Below are positions 14,889 through 23,219 of a stretch of DNA of 30,052 nt, piece after piece. Position 1 is the first letter of the stretch, and each line of letters begins with the position of its first letter. The DNA comes from a virus. Position numbers and translations under genes: made by a program. The DNA is taken from IMG/VR virus record IMGVR_UViG_3300032116_000956, positions 1 through 30,052 of that record. The stretch is one strand, 5' to 3'. The notes beneath the pieces are model-generated. The model was not told the DNA's origin, ran no database searches, and saw only the letters and a program-made list of their open reading frames with translations.

Positions 14889-17399
14889 ATGGCATATCAA
14901 AATATTTATATTGACCAAAACACCGATGAACAAACCGTTTATGTATGGGACGATGTAAAAGGATTGGTAACGTGTCCGTTATCAGAATTTAATTATGCAT
15001 ACGTAAAAGACCCGAGTGGAAAATATCTGAGTATGACCGGTGAACGAGTGTCTAAGACTCGCCGATTTACGAAGGGTCATCCAAGTGTGTTCGAAAGTGA
15101 TTTGAGTAAGGAAACTCGTGTGTTAACTGATTTATACTTACACGAAGATAATCCGTCCGAAGGAAACGTTATTATGTATTTTGACATTGAGGTGTCGATG
15201 GCAAACGGCATCCCAAATACTCAGAATCCAAATAACGAAATTACTTCTATTGCGGTATACGACCCAACGATAGAAAAATATTCCGTATTTGTGTTGGACG
15301 CGCAACAACTGTATACGGATAGAAACACGGAAGTAGCAGATATTATGTTCTGCCATTCTGAACAAGACTTATTACATAAGTTCATAACCGTGTACGAACA
15401 AATTCAGCCCACAATTTTGACGGGTTGGAATAGTAATGGATTCGACGTACCGTATTTGTACAATCGTTTGAAGCAAGTTTGTGGAACCGGTATTGCAAAT
15501 CGGCTCAGTCCTATTGGAAAGGTAAAGTACTCTGAACGATTAGAACGTTACAGAATTGCTGGCGTATCCTGTCTGGACTATCTCGACTTGTATAAGAAAT
15601 TTACTTACACGCAACTTCAGAATTATCGTTTAGACACGGTTGCTCGCACAGAACTAGGACGAGGTAAGGTAGAATACGATGGTTCACTCGACCAACTATT
15701 CCGTGATGACCTCAATAAGTTTATTGAATATAACCTGGAAGACGTGCGTCTTATTGTAGACCTTGACAAGAAATTGAATCTAATTGAATTGGTACGTGGC
15801 ATTTGCCATATCGGTCATGTTCCGTATGAAGATTATAACATGTCATCCCGTTTCCTAGAAGGAACTATCGTTACCTATCTACATCGCAAAGGGATTGTTG
15901 TAACTGATAAACCCGACGGCGGTCGTGATAAGATGGAGTCAGAGGGCGACGGGTTCGTTGGAGCATTTGTAAAAGACCCTATTCCTGGATTGTATGATTG
16001 GGTGTATTCACTCGACTTACAATCTCTGTATCCAAGTATTATTATGAGTCTCAACATTAGTCCTGAAACGAAGATTGGGTTTGTGAGAAATTGGAATATG
16101 GAACAACATTTCCGTAAAGAAATTGTTGCGTATGTTGTGGAGGAGAAGGGAACAACTGCATCGATGGAAATGGATTACAACACGTTCATGGAATTTCTCA
16201 CAGAGAATAATCTAACGATTAGTTCGAACGGGGTGCTGTATTCCAATCAGAAACGGGGAATCATTCCAGAAATTCTTGAAACATGGTTTGCACAACGTGT
16301 TGAGTATAAGAATCTAATGAAGAAGTATGTAAACGAAGGTGATAAGGACAAGGCATCGTATTATGACCGTCGTCAGCATATTCAAAAGATTTTCTTGAAT
16401 TCTCTATACGGTGTTCTTGGTCTTCCCGTTTTCCGTTTCTATGACGTTGATAATGCCGCCGCCGTAACGATTACGGGTCAAGACGTAATTAAATCTACTG
16501 CTAAGGTGGTAAATAAGCATTACGAGAAGTTATTGGGTATGGAAGGGGACCATGTAACATATATTGATACTGATTCCATCTATGCATCTGCAACGCCCAT
16601 CATGCCCAATGGTTGTGATTGCAAGCAGTTTACGATTGATAAGGCTCGGGAAATGGAAGCTACATTAAATCGTTTTTATGATACATTTGCTAAGAAAGCA
16701 TTTAACTGTGATAATCACAAATTATTCATTAAGGGTGAATCAGTTGCCTCGACCGGCTTCTGGGTATCCAAGAAACGATATGCTCTTGATAAGGTGTATG
16801 ATTTGGAAACAAACCAAGACGTAAATAAAATGGTGGTGAAAGGGTTGGACGTAGTACGTTCCAGTTTTCCTAAAGTGTTCCGTGAATTCATGACGCAACT
16901 TCTAAAGGATATTCTTAAAAAAGTTTCCAAAGATATTATTGATAACAGAGTATTGGAATTGAAACAATCTTTGGAGACGGTTAATTACTTGGAAGTTGCA
17001 AGAAATACTTCGGCAAACAACATATCGGAATATGATTCGGAGCCCACGAATGCATTAAATAAGTTTAGGAAAGGAACACCTGCGCACATTAAGGCGGCAA
17101 TCGTATACAATAGATTATTAAAGTATTATGGTATTCATACACAGTATGAAAAGATTTCTGATGGGGAAAAAATCAAATATGTATATCTGAAAAATAATCC
17201 ATTACAAATCGATGCGGTTGCTGTTAAGGGATATCATGACCCGAAAGAAATTATTGACTTAGTTGATAAATTCATGGATACTGATGCCCTATTCGATAAT
17301 GAATTAAAAAATAAATTAGAAGATTTTTATACCGCATTAAATTGGGGGAACATACCCACGGAGGTAAATCAAAATGCGAGTGATTTCTTCGCATTCTAA
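14889..17399 (+). CDS. 43: Replicative DNA polymerase, family B (T4 gp43-like)
   Basis: This encodes 836 residues (T4 gp43 is 898). The 3'-5' proofreading domain has Exo I 'YFDIEVS' (Asp99, Glu101), Exo II 'GWNSNGFDVPYL' (Asp186) and Exo III 'YNLEDVRLIV' (Asp285). The polymerase has motif A 'YSLDLQSLYPSII' (Asp376, SLYPS), motif B 'KIFLNSLYGVLG' (Lys500, Asn504, Tyr507) and motif C 'YIDTDSIY' (Asp560, Asp562). 'KGESVASTGFWVSKKRYAL' (about 620-640) matches the thumb-side KKRY motif. All catalytic residues are intact, so this is the working replicase. It needs the gp45-like clamp, gp44/62-like loader and SSB, all encoded here. No clear Shine-Dalgarno precedes the ATG. Confidence 0.97.
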   Translation: MAYQNIYIDQNTDEQTVYVWDDVKGLVTCPLSEFNYAYVKDPSGKYLSMTGERVSKTRRFTKGHPSVFESDLSKETRVLTDLYLHEDNPSEGNVIMYFDIEVSMANGIPNTQNPNNEITSIAVYDPTIEKYSVFVLDAQQLYTDRNTEVADIMFCHSEQDLLHKFITVYEQIQPTILTGWNSNGFDVPYLYNRLKQVCGTGIANRLSPIGKVKYSERLERYRIAGVSCLDYLDLYKKFTYTQLQNYRLDTVARTELGRGKVEYDGSLDQLFRDDLNKFIEYNLEDVRLIVDLDKKLNLIELVRGICHIGHVPYEDYNMSSRFLEGTIVTYLHRKGIVVTDKPDGGRDKMESEGDGFVGAFVKDPIPGLYDWVYSLDLQSLYPSIIMSLNISPETKIGFVRNWNMEQHFRKEIVAYVVEEKGTTASMEMDYNTFMEFLTENNLTISSNGVLYSNQKRGIIPEILETWFAQRVEYKNLMKKYVNEGDKDKASYYDRRQHIQKIFLNSLYGVLGLPVFRFYDVDNAAAVTITGQDVIKSTAKVVNKHYEKLLGMEGDHVTYIDTDSIYASATPIMPNGCDCKQFTIDKAREMEATLNRFYDTFAKKAFNCDNHKLFIKGESVASTGFWVSKKRYALDKVYDLETNQDVNKMVVKGLDVVRSSFPKVFREFMTQLLKDILKKVSKDIIDNRVLELKQSLETVNYLEVARNTSANNISEYDSEPTNALNKFRKGTPAHIKAAIVYNRLLKYYGIHTQYEKISDGEKIKYVYLKNNPLQIDAVAVKGYHDPKEIIDLVDKFMDTDALFDNELKNKLEDFYTALNWGNIPTEVNQNASDFFAF

Positions 17400-17401
17400 C
17401 C

Positions 17402-17430
17402 TTGACATTCTAGGTCATATTCAGTATATT
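17402..17430 (+). promoter_or_regulatory. Sigma70-like promoter for the ligase operon
   Basis: TTGACA at 17402-17407 and TATATT at 17425-17430 are 17 bases apart, directly after the polymerase stop. AAGGA at 17447-17451 is the RBS. A weak six-pair A/T stem (ATATTA 17426-17431 with TAATAT 17452-17457) spans the -10 box and RBS. Confidence 0.7.
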
Positions 17431-17460
17431 ACAGTGTAACCCTTTCAAGGATAATATTAT

Positions 17461-18561
17461 ATGGTTATTATCAAAACCAGTGATTGGCTGATTGGTGAAA
17501 ATAAGTCCGGCGGAAAAAAGTTCTGGCGATTGCACATTCTTCTGGACGGCGACCAGTACTTCACACAGACTGAATGGTATCAAATCAGTAAGACAGGTAA
17601 GGAAACTAAGCGCCAGTTTTCGGAACCTTACTACGCTACACCTACTAATGAGGGTCGTGCAAACGCTCGTGATAGTAAGGAACAGGCTGAGTTTGAGTTT
17701 GATGCTATTATCAAGAAGCAACGAGACAGAGGATTCGGATATGACGGGGAAACTCGTCAGATGTATCCCATGCCGATGCTAGCACACAAGTTCTCTGACC
17801 ATAAGGGTAAGATGGATTTTCCTGTATTCGTGCAACCCAAACTGAATGGCATGCGTATGCTGTTTGATGGATTTGAGGGATGGAGTCGGGGTAATAAGCA
17901 GGTGATTCCCGATGTAATTAAGCACCTCGCGTTCGATACGGCGGGATTTATTTTGGATGGTGAACTCATGCTACCGGGTAATCAACTCCTACAGGAAAGT
18001 ATGAAGGCAATCAAGAAGTATCGTCCAGAACTGTCTTCTAAGTTGCTCTATCATGTGTATGATATTGTAGATGCCGATTTGCCGTATGTAGAACGGTATC
18101 GAATTATCGAAGATATTTGTCGGAATGCGCCGGAGAATATCAAGATTGTTAATACGGTACGAGCAGACGATGAATCACAAGTAATGCATCTTCACCGATT
18201 GTTTGTGAGTGATGGGTTTGAGGGAACAATGGTTCGTGACCCCGCATCTTTCTATGAAATCGGTAAACGTTCGTATTCACTTTTGAAACTCAAGGATTTT
18301 GTTGATGCAGAATATCGTATTGTTAATGTTGTTGACGGCGACGGTTCTGATACCGGCCTCGCAATTTTTGAATTGGAGACTGATTCTGGTGCACGGTTTA
18401 ATTGTCGCCCGGAGGGTTCGCAGGAGAATCGTGCTGAACTCTATAAGAACCGTAAGGAACTGGTCGGCAAGTTTCTCACTGTACGATTCTTTGAGCTGAG
18501 TAAGGATGGTATTCCAATTTTCCCTGTGGGTGTGAGTATCCGAGAATACGGAGAGTTTTAA
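17461..18561 (+). CDS. ATP-dependent DNA ligase with WGR-like N-terminal region
   Basis: This encodes 366 residues. Residues about 1-95 ('GGKKFWRLHILLDGDQYFTQ', 'RANARDSKEQAEFEFDAIIK') resemble the WGR-type domain found at the start of some phage ligases. The nucleotidyltransferase core has motif I 'VQPKLNGMR' with adenylated Lys127, motif III/IIIa around 'FILDGELM' (Glu168), motif IV 'GFEGTMVR' (254-259) and motif V 'SLLKLKDF' (Lys276, Lys278), followed by an OB-fold. Motif I reads K-L-N-G rather than K-x-D-G, which is tolerated in some phage ligases. It would seal Okazaki nicks after the exonuclease acts. Its stop overlaps the next start (TAATG). Confidence 0.92.
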   Translation: MVIIKTSDWLIGENKSGGKKFWRLHILLDGDQYFTQTEWYQISKTGKETKRQFSEPYYATPTNEGRANARDSKEQAEFEFDAIIKKQRDRGFGYDGETRQMYPMPMLAHKFSDHKGKMDFPVFVQPKLNGMRMLFDGFEGWSRGNKQVIPDVIKHLAFDTAGFILDGELMLPGNQLLQESMKAIKKYRPELSSKLLYHVYDIVDADLPYVERYRIIEDICRNAPENIKIVNTVRADDESQVMHLHRLFVSDGFEGTMVRDPASFYEIGKRSYSLLKLKDFVDAEYRIVNVVDGDGSDTGLAIFELETDSGARFNCRPEGSQENRAELYKNRKELVGKFLTVRFFELSKDGIPIFPVGVSIREYGEF

Positions 18562-19361
18562 TGTTAATGGTGCGGCAAATTCCCAAGAATGAGGCAGTAG
18601 ACTTTATTCACCGCTATCATTATAGTAAAATTCTCCCGCGACTCACTAAATATTATTTAGGGTATTTTGAAAATGATATACTGGTGGGCGTGGTAACACT
18701 TGGGTGGGGAACTCAGCCACTACAGACAATCAAAAAAATTCTATACAAGCATGACGTAATTACTACCGATTATTACGAAATTGGTAAGATGTGTTTCTTA
18801 CCAGAAAAGAACAAAAGTAATTTCGGTTCGTTTGCAATGAAACTGTTGATTGATTGGGCTAAACAGAATACGACTGTCAAGTTTATTTATACGATGGCAG
18901 ATGGTATTATGGGCAAATGTGGGTTCGTATATCAGGCAGCAAACTTTCGATATCTTGGAAGTTTTAAAACCGATGTCTATATGGATAGAATTACGGGTGA
19001 AAAAATGCACCCTAGAAGTATTAAACCACTACATATAGAAAATGCCAAAATGATTGGAAAGGACAAGGTTTTTTGGCTGACACCAGACTTCTGTGAAGTT
19101 AAAGGAATTGATAGAATTAGAGGTCTGATGTTTCGATATATGTATCCACTGGATAAGAAGGCACGTAAGATGTTGGACAGTTATCCAGAATATGTAAACA
19201 AACCGAATCCAAAAGAAAAAGATTTGGTATTTGAAAAACGTGTACTGACGGGTAAATATGAAGTCATTCCACAACCAAATTTTAATATGAACGTGTTCAC
19301 CCACAATTATCAAAAGTATAAGGTAAATAAAGTGGCAGAAGAATTTTTTAGTATTTCATGA
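18561..19361 (+). CDS. Mom-like GNAT-fold protein, probable DNA-modification or acyltransferase
   Basis: This encodes 266 residues. The N-terminal 150 residues show the Mom/GNAT-like pattern: 'FIHRYHYSKILPRLTKYYLG', 'NDILVGVVTLGWGTQPLQ', 'YEIGKMCFLPEKNKSNFGS' and 'ADGIMGKCGFVYQAANFRYLG'. Phage Mu Mom carries out an N6-carbamoylmethyl-type adenine modification that protects DNA from restriction, and distant relatives are common in large phages. The C-terminal 110 residues ('RYMYPLDKKARKML') are basic and could bind DNA. A second Met two codons in is an alternative start. It sits after the ligase and about 1.75 kb before a TAGT/methyltransferase cluster, suggesting a shared DNA-modification role (inference). 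Confidence 0.75.
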   Translation: MLMVRQIPKNEAVDFIHRYHYSKILPRLTKYYLGYFENDILVGVVTLGWGTQPLQTIKKILYKHDVITTDYYEIGKMCFLPEKNKSNFGSFAMKLLIDWAKQNTTVKFIYTMADGIMGKCGFVYQAANFRYLGSFKTDVYMDRITGEKMHPRSIKPLHIENAKMIGKDKVFWLTPDFCEVKGIDRIRGLMFRYMYPLDKKARKMLDSYPEYVNKPNPKEKDLVFEKRVLTGKYEVIPQPNFNMNVFTHNYQKYKVNKVAEEFFSIS

Positions 19362-19368
19362 TAAGTGT

Positions 19369-19471
19369 GGCAGTGCGGACTGTCGGGAAGTCGGTAGTAA
19401 ATTGGGTTCGCTACTCGTTATAACTTTTACTACGCTAGGCCAAGGAATGAGGTTCGAATCCTCCACTGCCT
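19369..19471 (+). ncRNA. Aberrant tRNA-like element
   Basis: A seven-pair acceptor-like stem joins GGCAGTG (19369-19375) and CACTGCC (19464-19470). A canonical T-arm core GAGG-TTCGAAT-CCTC (19449-19463) sits directly inside it. GACT/AGTC (19378-19392) with loop GTCGGGA could be a D-arm. In the anticodon-arm position there is instead an eight-pair stem GTAGTAAA/TTTACTAC (19394-19433) with a 24-base loop. No five-pair, seven-base-loop anticodon arm can be found. At 103 bases it is too long for an ordinary tRNA. It may be a tRNA with an insertion in the anticodon loop, a decayed tRNA or another structured RNA. It fills the only sizeable gene-free gap (19362-19485). Confidence 0.45.
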
Positions 19472-19485
19472 CTTTGGAGAATTAT

Positions 19486-20010
19486 ATGATTAAACTGATG
19501 TTATTGTTACAATTAACTGGAACACAACCAAAAGTTGTAGAACAGTTATTACCACAACGAAGGGTACAAATACGAGATACAAGTAGAAACTATATTATTA
19601 TCCATAATGATGGTGGCTCTGGTGGATACAATTCGGCTCGTGCAACATTAATTAAACGTCGATTAAGTTATCATTACTATGTAAAACGTGATGGGACGAT
19701 AATGAAACTGTTAGACCCGAAATATGTAGCATCTCATGTTGGATACTCTGTATGGAAAGGGCTGTTTAGAATCAATAAATACAGTATTGGTATTTGTTTA
19801 GAAAATGGTATAACAAAACCATATACACAGTTACAATATCAAAGTACTGCATGGCTCATAAAGCAACTAAGAACACGATATAAAGATACAACAACGTATA
19901 CTGTCGTAGGACATTCAGATGTTGCTTTACCATTAGGACGTAAAGATGACCCTGGACGTAACTTTGATTGGAAAGAATTATCAATCTTATTGAATTCACA
20001 GGAGATGTAG
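19486..20010 (+). CDS. N-acetylmuramoyl-L-alanine amidase (amidase_2 / PGRP fold), probable endolysin
   Basis: This encodes 174 residues from ATG 19486, preceded by GGAG. The frame opens upstream, but that part lies in the tRNA-like element. The amidase_2 zinc site is visible: His40 in 'YIIIHNDGG', His143 in 'TVVGHSDVA' and Asp155 in 'GRKDDPGRNFDW'. 'SYHYYVKRDGTIMKLL' and 'ASHVGYSVWKG' are the family's substrate-groove segments. It cleaves the amide between muramic acid and the peptide stem. Leucines at residues 4-10 (MIKLMLLLQLTG) are too short and unclear to call a signal. No holin is recognised next to it. A role in lysis is most likely; a role in DNA entry is possible. Confidence 0.9.
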   Translation: MIKLMLLLQLTGTQPKVVEQLLPQRRVQIRDTSRNYIIIHNDGGSGGYNSARATLIKRRLSYHYYVKRDGTIMKLLDPKYVASHVGYSVWKGLFRINKYSIGICLENGITKPYTQLQYQSTAWLIKQLRTRYKDTTTYTVVGHSDVALPLGRKDDPGRNFDWKELSILLNSQEM

Positions 20011-20011
20011 T

Positions 20012-20374
20012 ATGGGAATGTTTGATGAAATTCGGGTGCAGCAGATACTGCCCGGTGAATACGAAATTACCGATACGTGGTATCAGACGAAATCGTTAGA
20101 TTGTGCATTATATAAGTATGTAATAACTGCTAATGGTGAATTATATAGGGAAGATTGGGACCATGAATGGGTGGACGATTTAAATTCTCTTTTAAAGGGA
20201 TATATTAAAAAAGTTGATGGAACATATCGTCGTGAATACTTGACAGACTTTCATGGGGATATTATATTTTATACAAGTAAACCGATGGATGGAAATCGTA
20301 TGTGGCGCGATTACCATGCACGATTTACAGACGGTAAGTTATCAAGAATTTGGTTTGAAGATAAACAATATTAA
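20012..20374 (+). CDS. Conserved protein of the 'MGMFDEI' type, unknown function
   Basis: This encodes 120 residues. 'MGMFDEIRVQQILPGEYEI', 'YQTKSLDCALYKYVITANGE' and 'RMWRDYHARFTDGKLSRIWF' match a small protein widely scattered in phages and bacteria, where Q-T-K-x-L-D-C and a later Trp/Arg-rich strand are conserved. The fold is beta-rich with no membrane segment. No activity is known to me. It follows the amidase by one base and precedes the clamp by 17 bases, with AAAGGA as the RBS for the clamp. Confidence 0.65.
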   Translation: MGMFDEIRVQQILPGEYEITDTWYQTKSLDCALYKYVITANGELYREDWDHEWVDDLNSLLKGYIKKVDGTYRREYLTDFHGDIIFYTSKPMDGNRMWRDYHARFTDGKLSRIWFEDKQY

Positions 20375-20391
20375 ATAACAAAGGAACGGTT

Positions 20392-21108
20392 ATGCAAAAG
20401 ACAAAGTTTGAAAAGTTTATTAGTAAGTACAATCTTGGTGGGTCATGTGAAAGTGTAGTGTTCAAGTCAAACGGAACGGACCTGTCGGTCAGAGCAATTT
20501 CGGATGATAAGAATGTATTGGGTGAAGTTGTATTTAAGAATGCTACTTTCCCTGAAGGTGACTTTGGTGTATATGAAACAAAGAAACTGCGTTCAATTCT
20601 AAGTGTTCTTGATGAAAATTTGGAAATCAAAACCAGTTCGGCTAACGAGAAAATCACGGGTCTGAATATCACGGATGGTGCTACGAAGGCAACGTTCGTT
20701 CTTGCGGATATCTCCGTGGTTCCAGCTGTACCAGAACTGAAGAAGCTTCCGCCCATGGACTTTACCATTACATTGGACGAGAAGTTTGTTAACACCTTTA
20801 TCAGAGCAAAAGGTGCATTGAGTGAAGTGGATACGTTTACGGTGATTAGCGAAGGAAAGGATACCACTGCAACGGTGGTGATTGGACACTCCAATCTCAA
20901 TACCAATCGCATTGCAATTAACGCCACTACTGACAAGACGGTTGAACTTACTCCGATTAATTTTTCTGCGAAGTATTTCAAGGAAATTCTTGTAGCAAAT
21001 AAAGATGCTACAAATGGAACTCTTGAAGTTTCTTCAAAGGGATTGGCACGTGCTACCTTTGAAGTCGATAATATTTCAACTGTATACTATCTCGTCCAAG
21101 AGAAGTAA
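20392..21108 (+). CDS. 45: DNA polymerase sliding clamp, T4 gp45-like
   Basis: This encodes 238 residues (T4 gp45 is 228). The protein has the gp45/PCNA-like pattern of two repeated beta-alpha-beta domains: 'TKFEKFISKYNLGGSCESVV' helix-strand opening, 'LRSILSVLDENLEIKTSS', a linker with 'PAVPELKKLP', and a second domain ending 'AKYFKEILVANKD...LARATFEVDNISTVYYLV'. The C-terminal 'VDN...YYLVQ' strand is typical of gp45. It would form a trimeric ring that tethers the family B polymerase, loaded by the gp44/62-like complex. In T4 the order 45-44-62 is contiguous; here three modification genes separate it from the loader. Confidence 0.9.
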   Translation: MQKTKFEKFISKYNLGGSCESVVFKSNGTDLSVRAISDDKNVLGEVVFKNATFPEGDFGVYETKKLRSILSVLDENLEIKTSSANEKITGLNITDGATKATFVLADISVVPAVPELKKLPPMDFTITLDEKFVNTFIRAKGALSEVDTFTVISEGKDTTATVVIGHSNLNTNRIAINATTDKTVELTPINFSAKYFKEILVANKDATNGTLEVSSKGLARATFEVDNISTVYYLVQEK

Positions 21109-21111
21109 TTT

Positions 21112-22332
21112 ATGACTGTGGAAGTTGTAAAGATACATACGAGTAACAAAGAAAAATTAGAACACATACTGAATACAACGGTAATCCCAGGCGACTTCTG
21201 GGATTACACGTTGTCGTATGAATATGATTTCAAAAATCATGATTTCTATGATTTAGATAATGAACATTATTTTAACCTACCAGAGTTTGTTTGGTCGCCG
21301 TATTTAAAAGAACGACATTTAATGGTGGTCACTGTAAAAAGTCAACAAGAAAAAGATATTCTTTTTAATGCGCTAGGTATCAAAGAAAACAAAACTGGAT
21401 ATGTTCATTTTGAATTGGAAGACAATCCATTCAAGGATTATGAGTATGAATACACGCATAAGATTCATCCGAAATATCCAATTTATGTTATTACGAAGGG
21501 TCGTTGGGAACGCACACTTACAATTGATACGTTAGAGGAAATGGGTATTGATTTTAATATTTGCGTGGAACCCGACGAATACGATAGTTATGCGGCTAAT
21601 GTGGATGTAAATAAAATTATCAAACTCCCAGAGAATTTTAGTAAACAAAAACGGGGAAGTATTCCGGTGCGTAACTTTGTCTGGCAGCACTCCGTTGACC
21701 ACGGACATAAGAAGCATTGGGTAATTGATGACAATATTCTTGGCTTCTTCCGATGGAATCACAATATGAAAAAGCGTATTCGTGATGGTGTGTTCTTTAG
21801 AATCATGGAAGATTTCAGTGACCGATATGAAAATCTAGGATTGGTAGGGTGTCAGTATGCATCGTTCGTACCTGCAACTGAGCCTGGTCGAGGCCAATTT
21901 ATTAAGAATACTCGTGTCTATAGTTGTATTCTAATTAATACGGAACTATTAGACCAACGGTTAGATGAACGGTGGCGTGGTACGTATAACGAAGATACGG
22001 ACTTATCTTTACGTGTATTGTCAACGGGTGATTTGTGTACGGTGAACTTCAATAGTCTTCTCAGTGGTAAACAAACTACGGGAACTATGCGAGGTGGTAA
22101 CACAGACACGATTTATGAAGGCGGCACGAATTCTGGTTATCAAAAAAAGTTTGATGAGTTAAAAAAGAATTGGGGTAAGATTGTTAAACTTACAAATGAA
22201 ATGCATGTGGATGGCCGTCCGCACCACTACATTCCATACACCAGATTGTTTAAACAGGATTTGGTATTAAAACCTGGCATTGAGAAAACTCCAACCATTA
22301 ATGAATATAATATGACATTCGTTAAGAGGTAA
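21112..22332 (+). CDS. TAGT-like glycosyltransferase with extra N-terminal domain (putative DNA modification)
   Basis: This encodes 406 residues. From about residue 122 it matches the TET/JBP-associated glycosyltransferase (TAGT) type: 'YPIYVITKGRWERTLTIDTL', 'ICVEPDEYDSY', 'GSIPVRNFVW', the acidic metal motif 'HWVIDDNILGFFRW' (Asp206, Asp207), then 'YNEDTDLSLRVL' and a C-terminal 'GTMRGGNTDTIY'. TAGT proteins are proposed to glycosylate hydroxymethylated or hypermodified bases. The first 115 residues form an unassigned domain with many Tyr and acidic residues. A second related protein follows at 22337 and a methyltransferase after it. No TET/JBP or hydroxymethylase gene is in the window. Target base is unknown. 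Confidence 0.75.
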   Translation: MTVEVVKIHTSNKEKLEHILNTTVIPGDFWDYTLSYEYDFKNHDFYDLDNEHYFNLPEFVWSPYLKERHLMVVTVKSQQEKDILFNALGIKENKTGYVHFELEDNPFKDYEYEYTHKIHPKYPIYVITKGRWERTLTIDTLEEMGIDFNICVEPDEYDSYAANVDVNKIIKLPENFSKQKRGSIPVRNFVWQHSVDHGHKKHWVIDDNILGFFRWNHNMKKRIRDGVFFRIMEDFSDRYENLGLVGCQYASFVPATEPGRGQFIKNTRVYSCILINTELLDQRLDERWRGTYNEDTDLSLRVLSTGDLCTVNFNSLLSGKQTTGTMRGGNTDTIYEGGTNSGYQKKFDELKKNWGKIVKLTNEMHVDGRPHHYIPYTRLFKQDLVLKPGIEKTPTINEYNMTFVKR

Positions 22333-22336
22333 TACT

Positions 22337-23218
22337 ATGGTAGACATATACTCTTTTACCGACACGGGGAAACCATTTGATTTAATCGATTTAAATGAAA
22401 TGGTATATAATTTTATGGACGCAGGGAAACCTTTAGCATCTAAAAACAAATATACTATCTATGTTCCGTCTAAAGGTAGACCATCAACCACAACTGCCAC
22501 GGTGTTGAGTAAAATTGGTTTGGATTATAAATTGGTTATAGAACCACAAGATTACGATAGTTACTGCAAAGTACATTCCCCCGATAAAATAGTAGTATTG
22601 GATAAAAATGACGGGGGATTACGATATGCACGTAAGTTTATAAAACGATATTCCAGAGCCGCTGGTGAAGAAAAGCATTGGGAACTGGACGATGATGTAG
22701 AAAAATTTTTCATTAGACCCAAAGGTTCAACAAAAAATGTAGTAGCGGACCCATTGCTGTGTATGTCTATCGTAGAGTATTGTATGGACATGTTTTCTAA
22801 TGTCGCACTCAGTGGAATATGTAGTTATGCATATGCATTTTCAAAAAACTATGCAGTACAAAAAAATAGACACGTATACCAATGTGTACTATTTGATAAT
22901 TCCGTGAGTGTTGAAGATGACTGTGCATGTGCTATTGAAGATTGGGACCATACGTTGCGTGTATTGGAGGCAGGATATTGTACATTAGCCTTTCATCATA
23001 TTATGCAACAATGTACGCCTACAATGAAACTTCCTGGTGGCGCTACTACCACCGTATACGCCGGTGACAATCGTAAATTGGCATACGAAGCATTTAGTAA
23101 ACTTTGGCCGGGACGATTTGCAGTAAAGGAATACCCCGATTCCATAAAAAGATGGAGACTGCAACATGTACGTAAATTTTTCAATGATTACAAACAAACT
23201 CCAATTTTGAAAACATAA
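22337..23218 (+). CDS. Second TAGT-like glycosyltransferase
   Basis: This encodes 293 residues. The segments 'YTIYVPSKGRPSTTTATVLS' (about 39-58), 'LVIEPQDYDSY' (66-76), 'LRYARKF' and the metal-binding 'HWELDDDVEKFFI' (Asp118-120) align with the gene at 21112. The late part 'CAIEDWDHTLRVLEAGYCTL' replaces its 'YNEDTDLSLRVL', and 'GGATTTVYAGDN' its 'GGNTDTIYEGG'. The two are therefore diverged paralogues, this one lacking the long N-terminal domain. GAGG upstream is the RBS. Cysteines are unusually frequent in the middle (CVLF, DDCACAIE). Role in DNA glycosylation is inferred from family and neighbours. Confidence 0.75.
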   Translation: MVDIYSFTDTGKPFDLIDLNEMVYNFMDAGKPLASKNKYTIYVPSKGRPSTTTATVLSKIGLDYKLVIEPQDYDSYCKVHSPDKIVVLDKNDGGLRYARKFIKRYSRAAGEEKHWELDDDVEKFFIRPKGSTKNVVADPLLCMSIVEYCMDMFSNVALSGICSYAYAFSKNYAVQKNRHVYQCVLFDNSVSVEDDCACAIEDWDHTLRVLEAGYCTLAFHHIMQQCTPTMKLPGGATTTVYAGDNRKLAYEAFSKLWPGRFAVKEYPDSIKRWRLQHVRKFFNDYKQTPILKT

Positions 23219-23219
23219 T

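Noticed and set aside
19369-19471. Ordinary tRNA gene
   Set aside because: Scanning for a five-pair stem with seven-base loop between D- and T-arm regions found none, and the element is too long. It is kept only as a tRNA-like element.
20325-20981. 218-codon minus-strand frame opposite the sliding clamp
   Set aside because: It overlaps a clearly coding clamp gene; composition and lack of motifs indicate a shadow.
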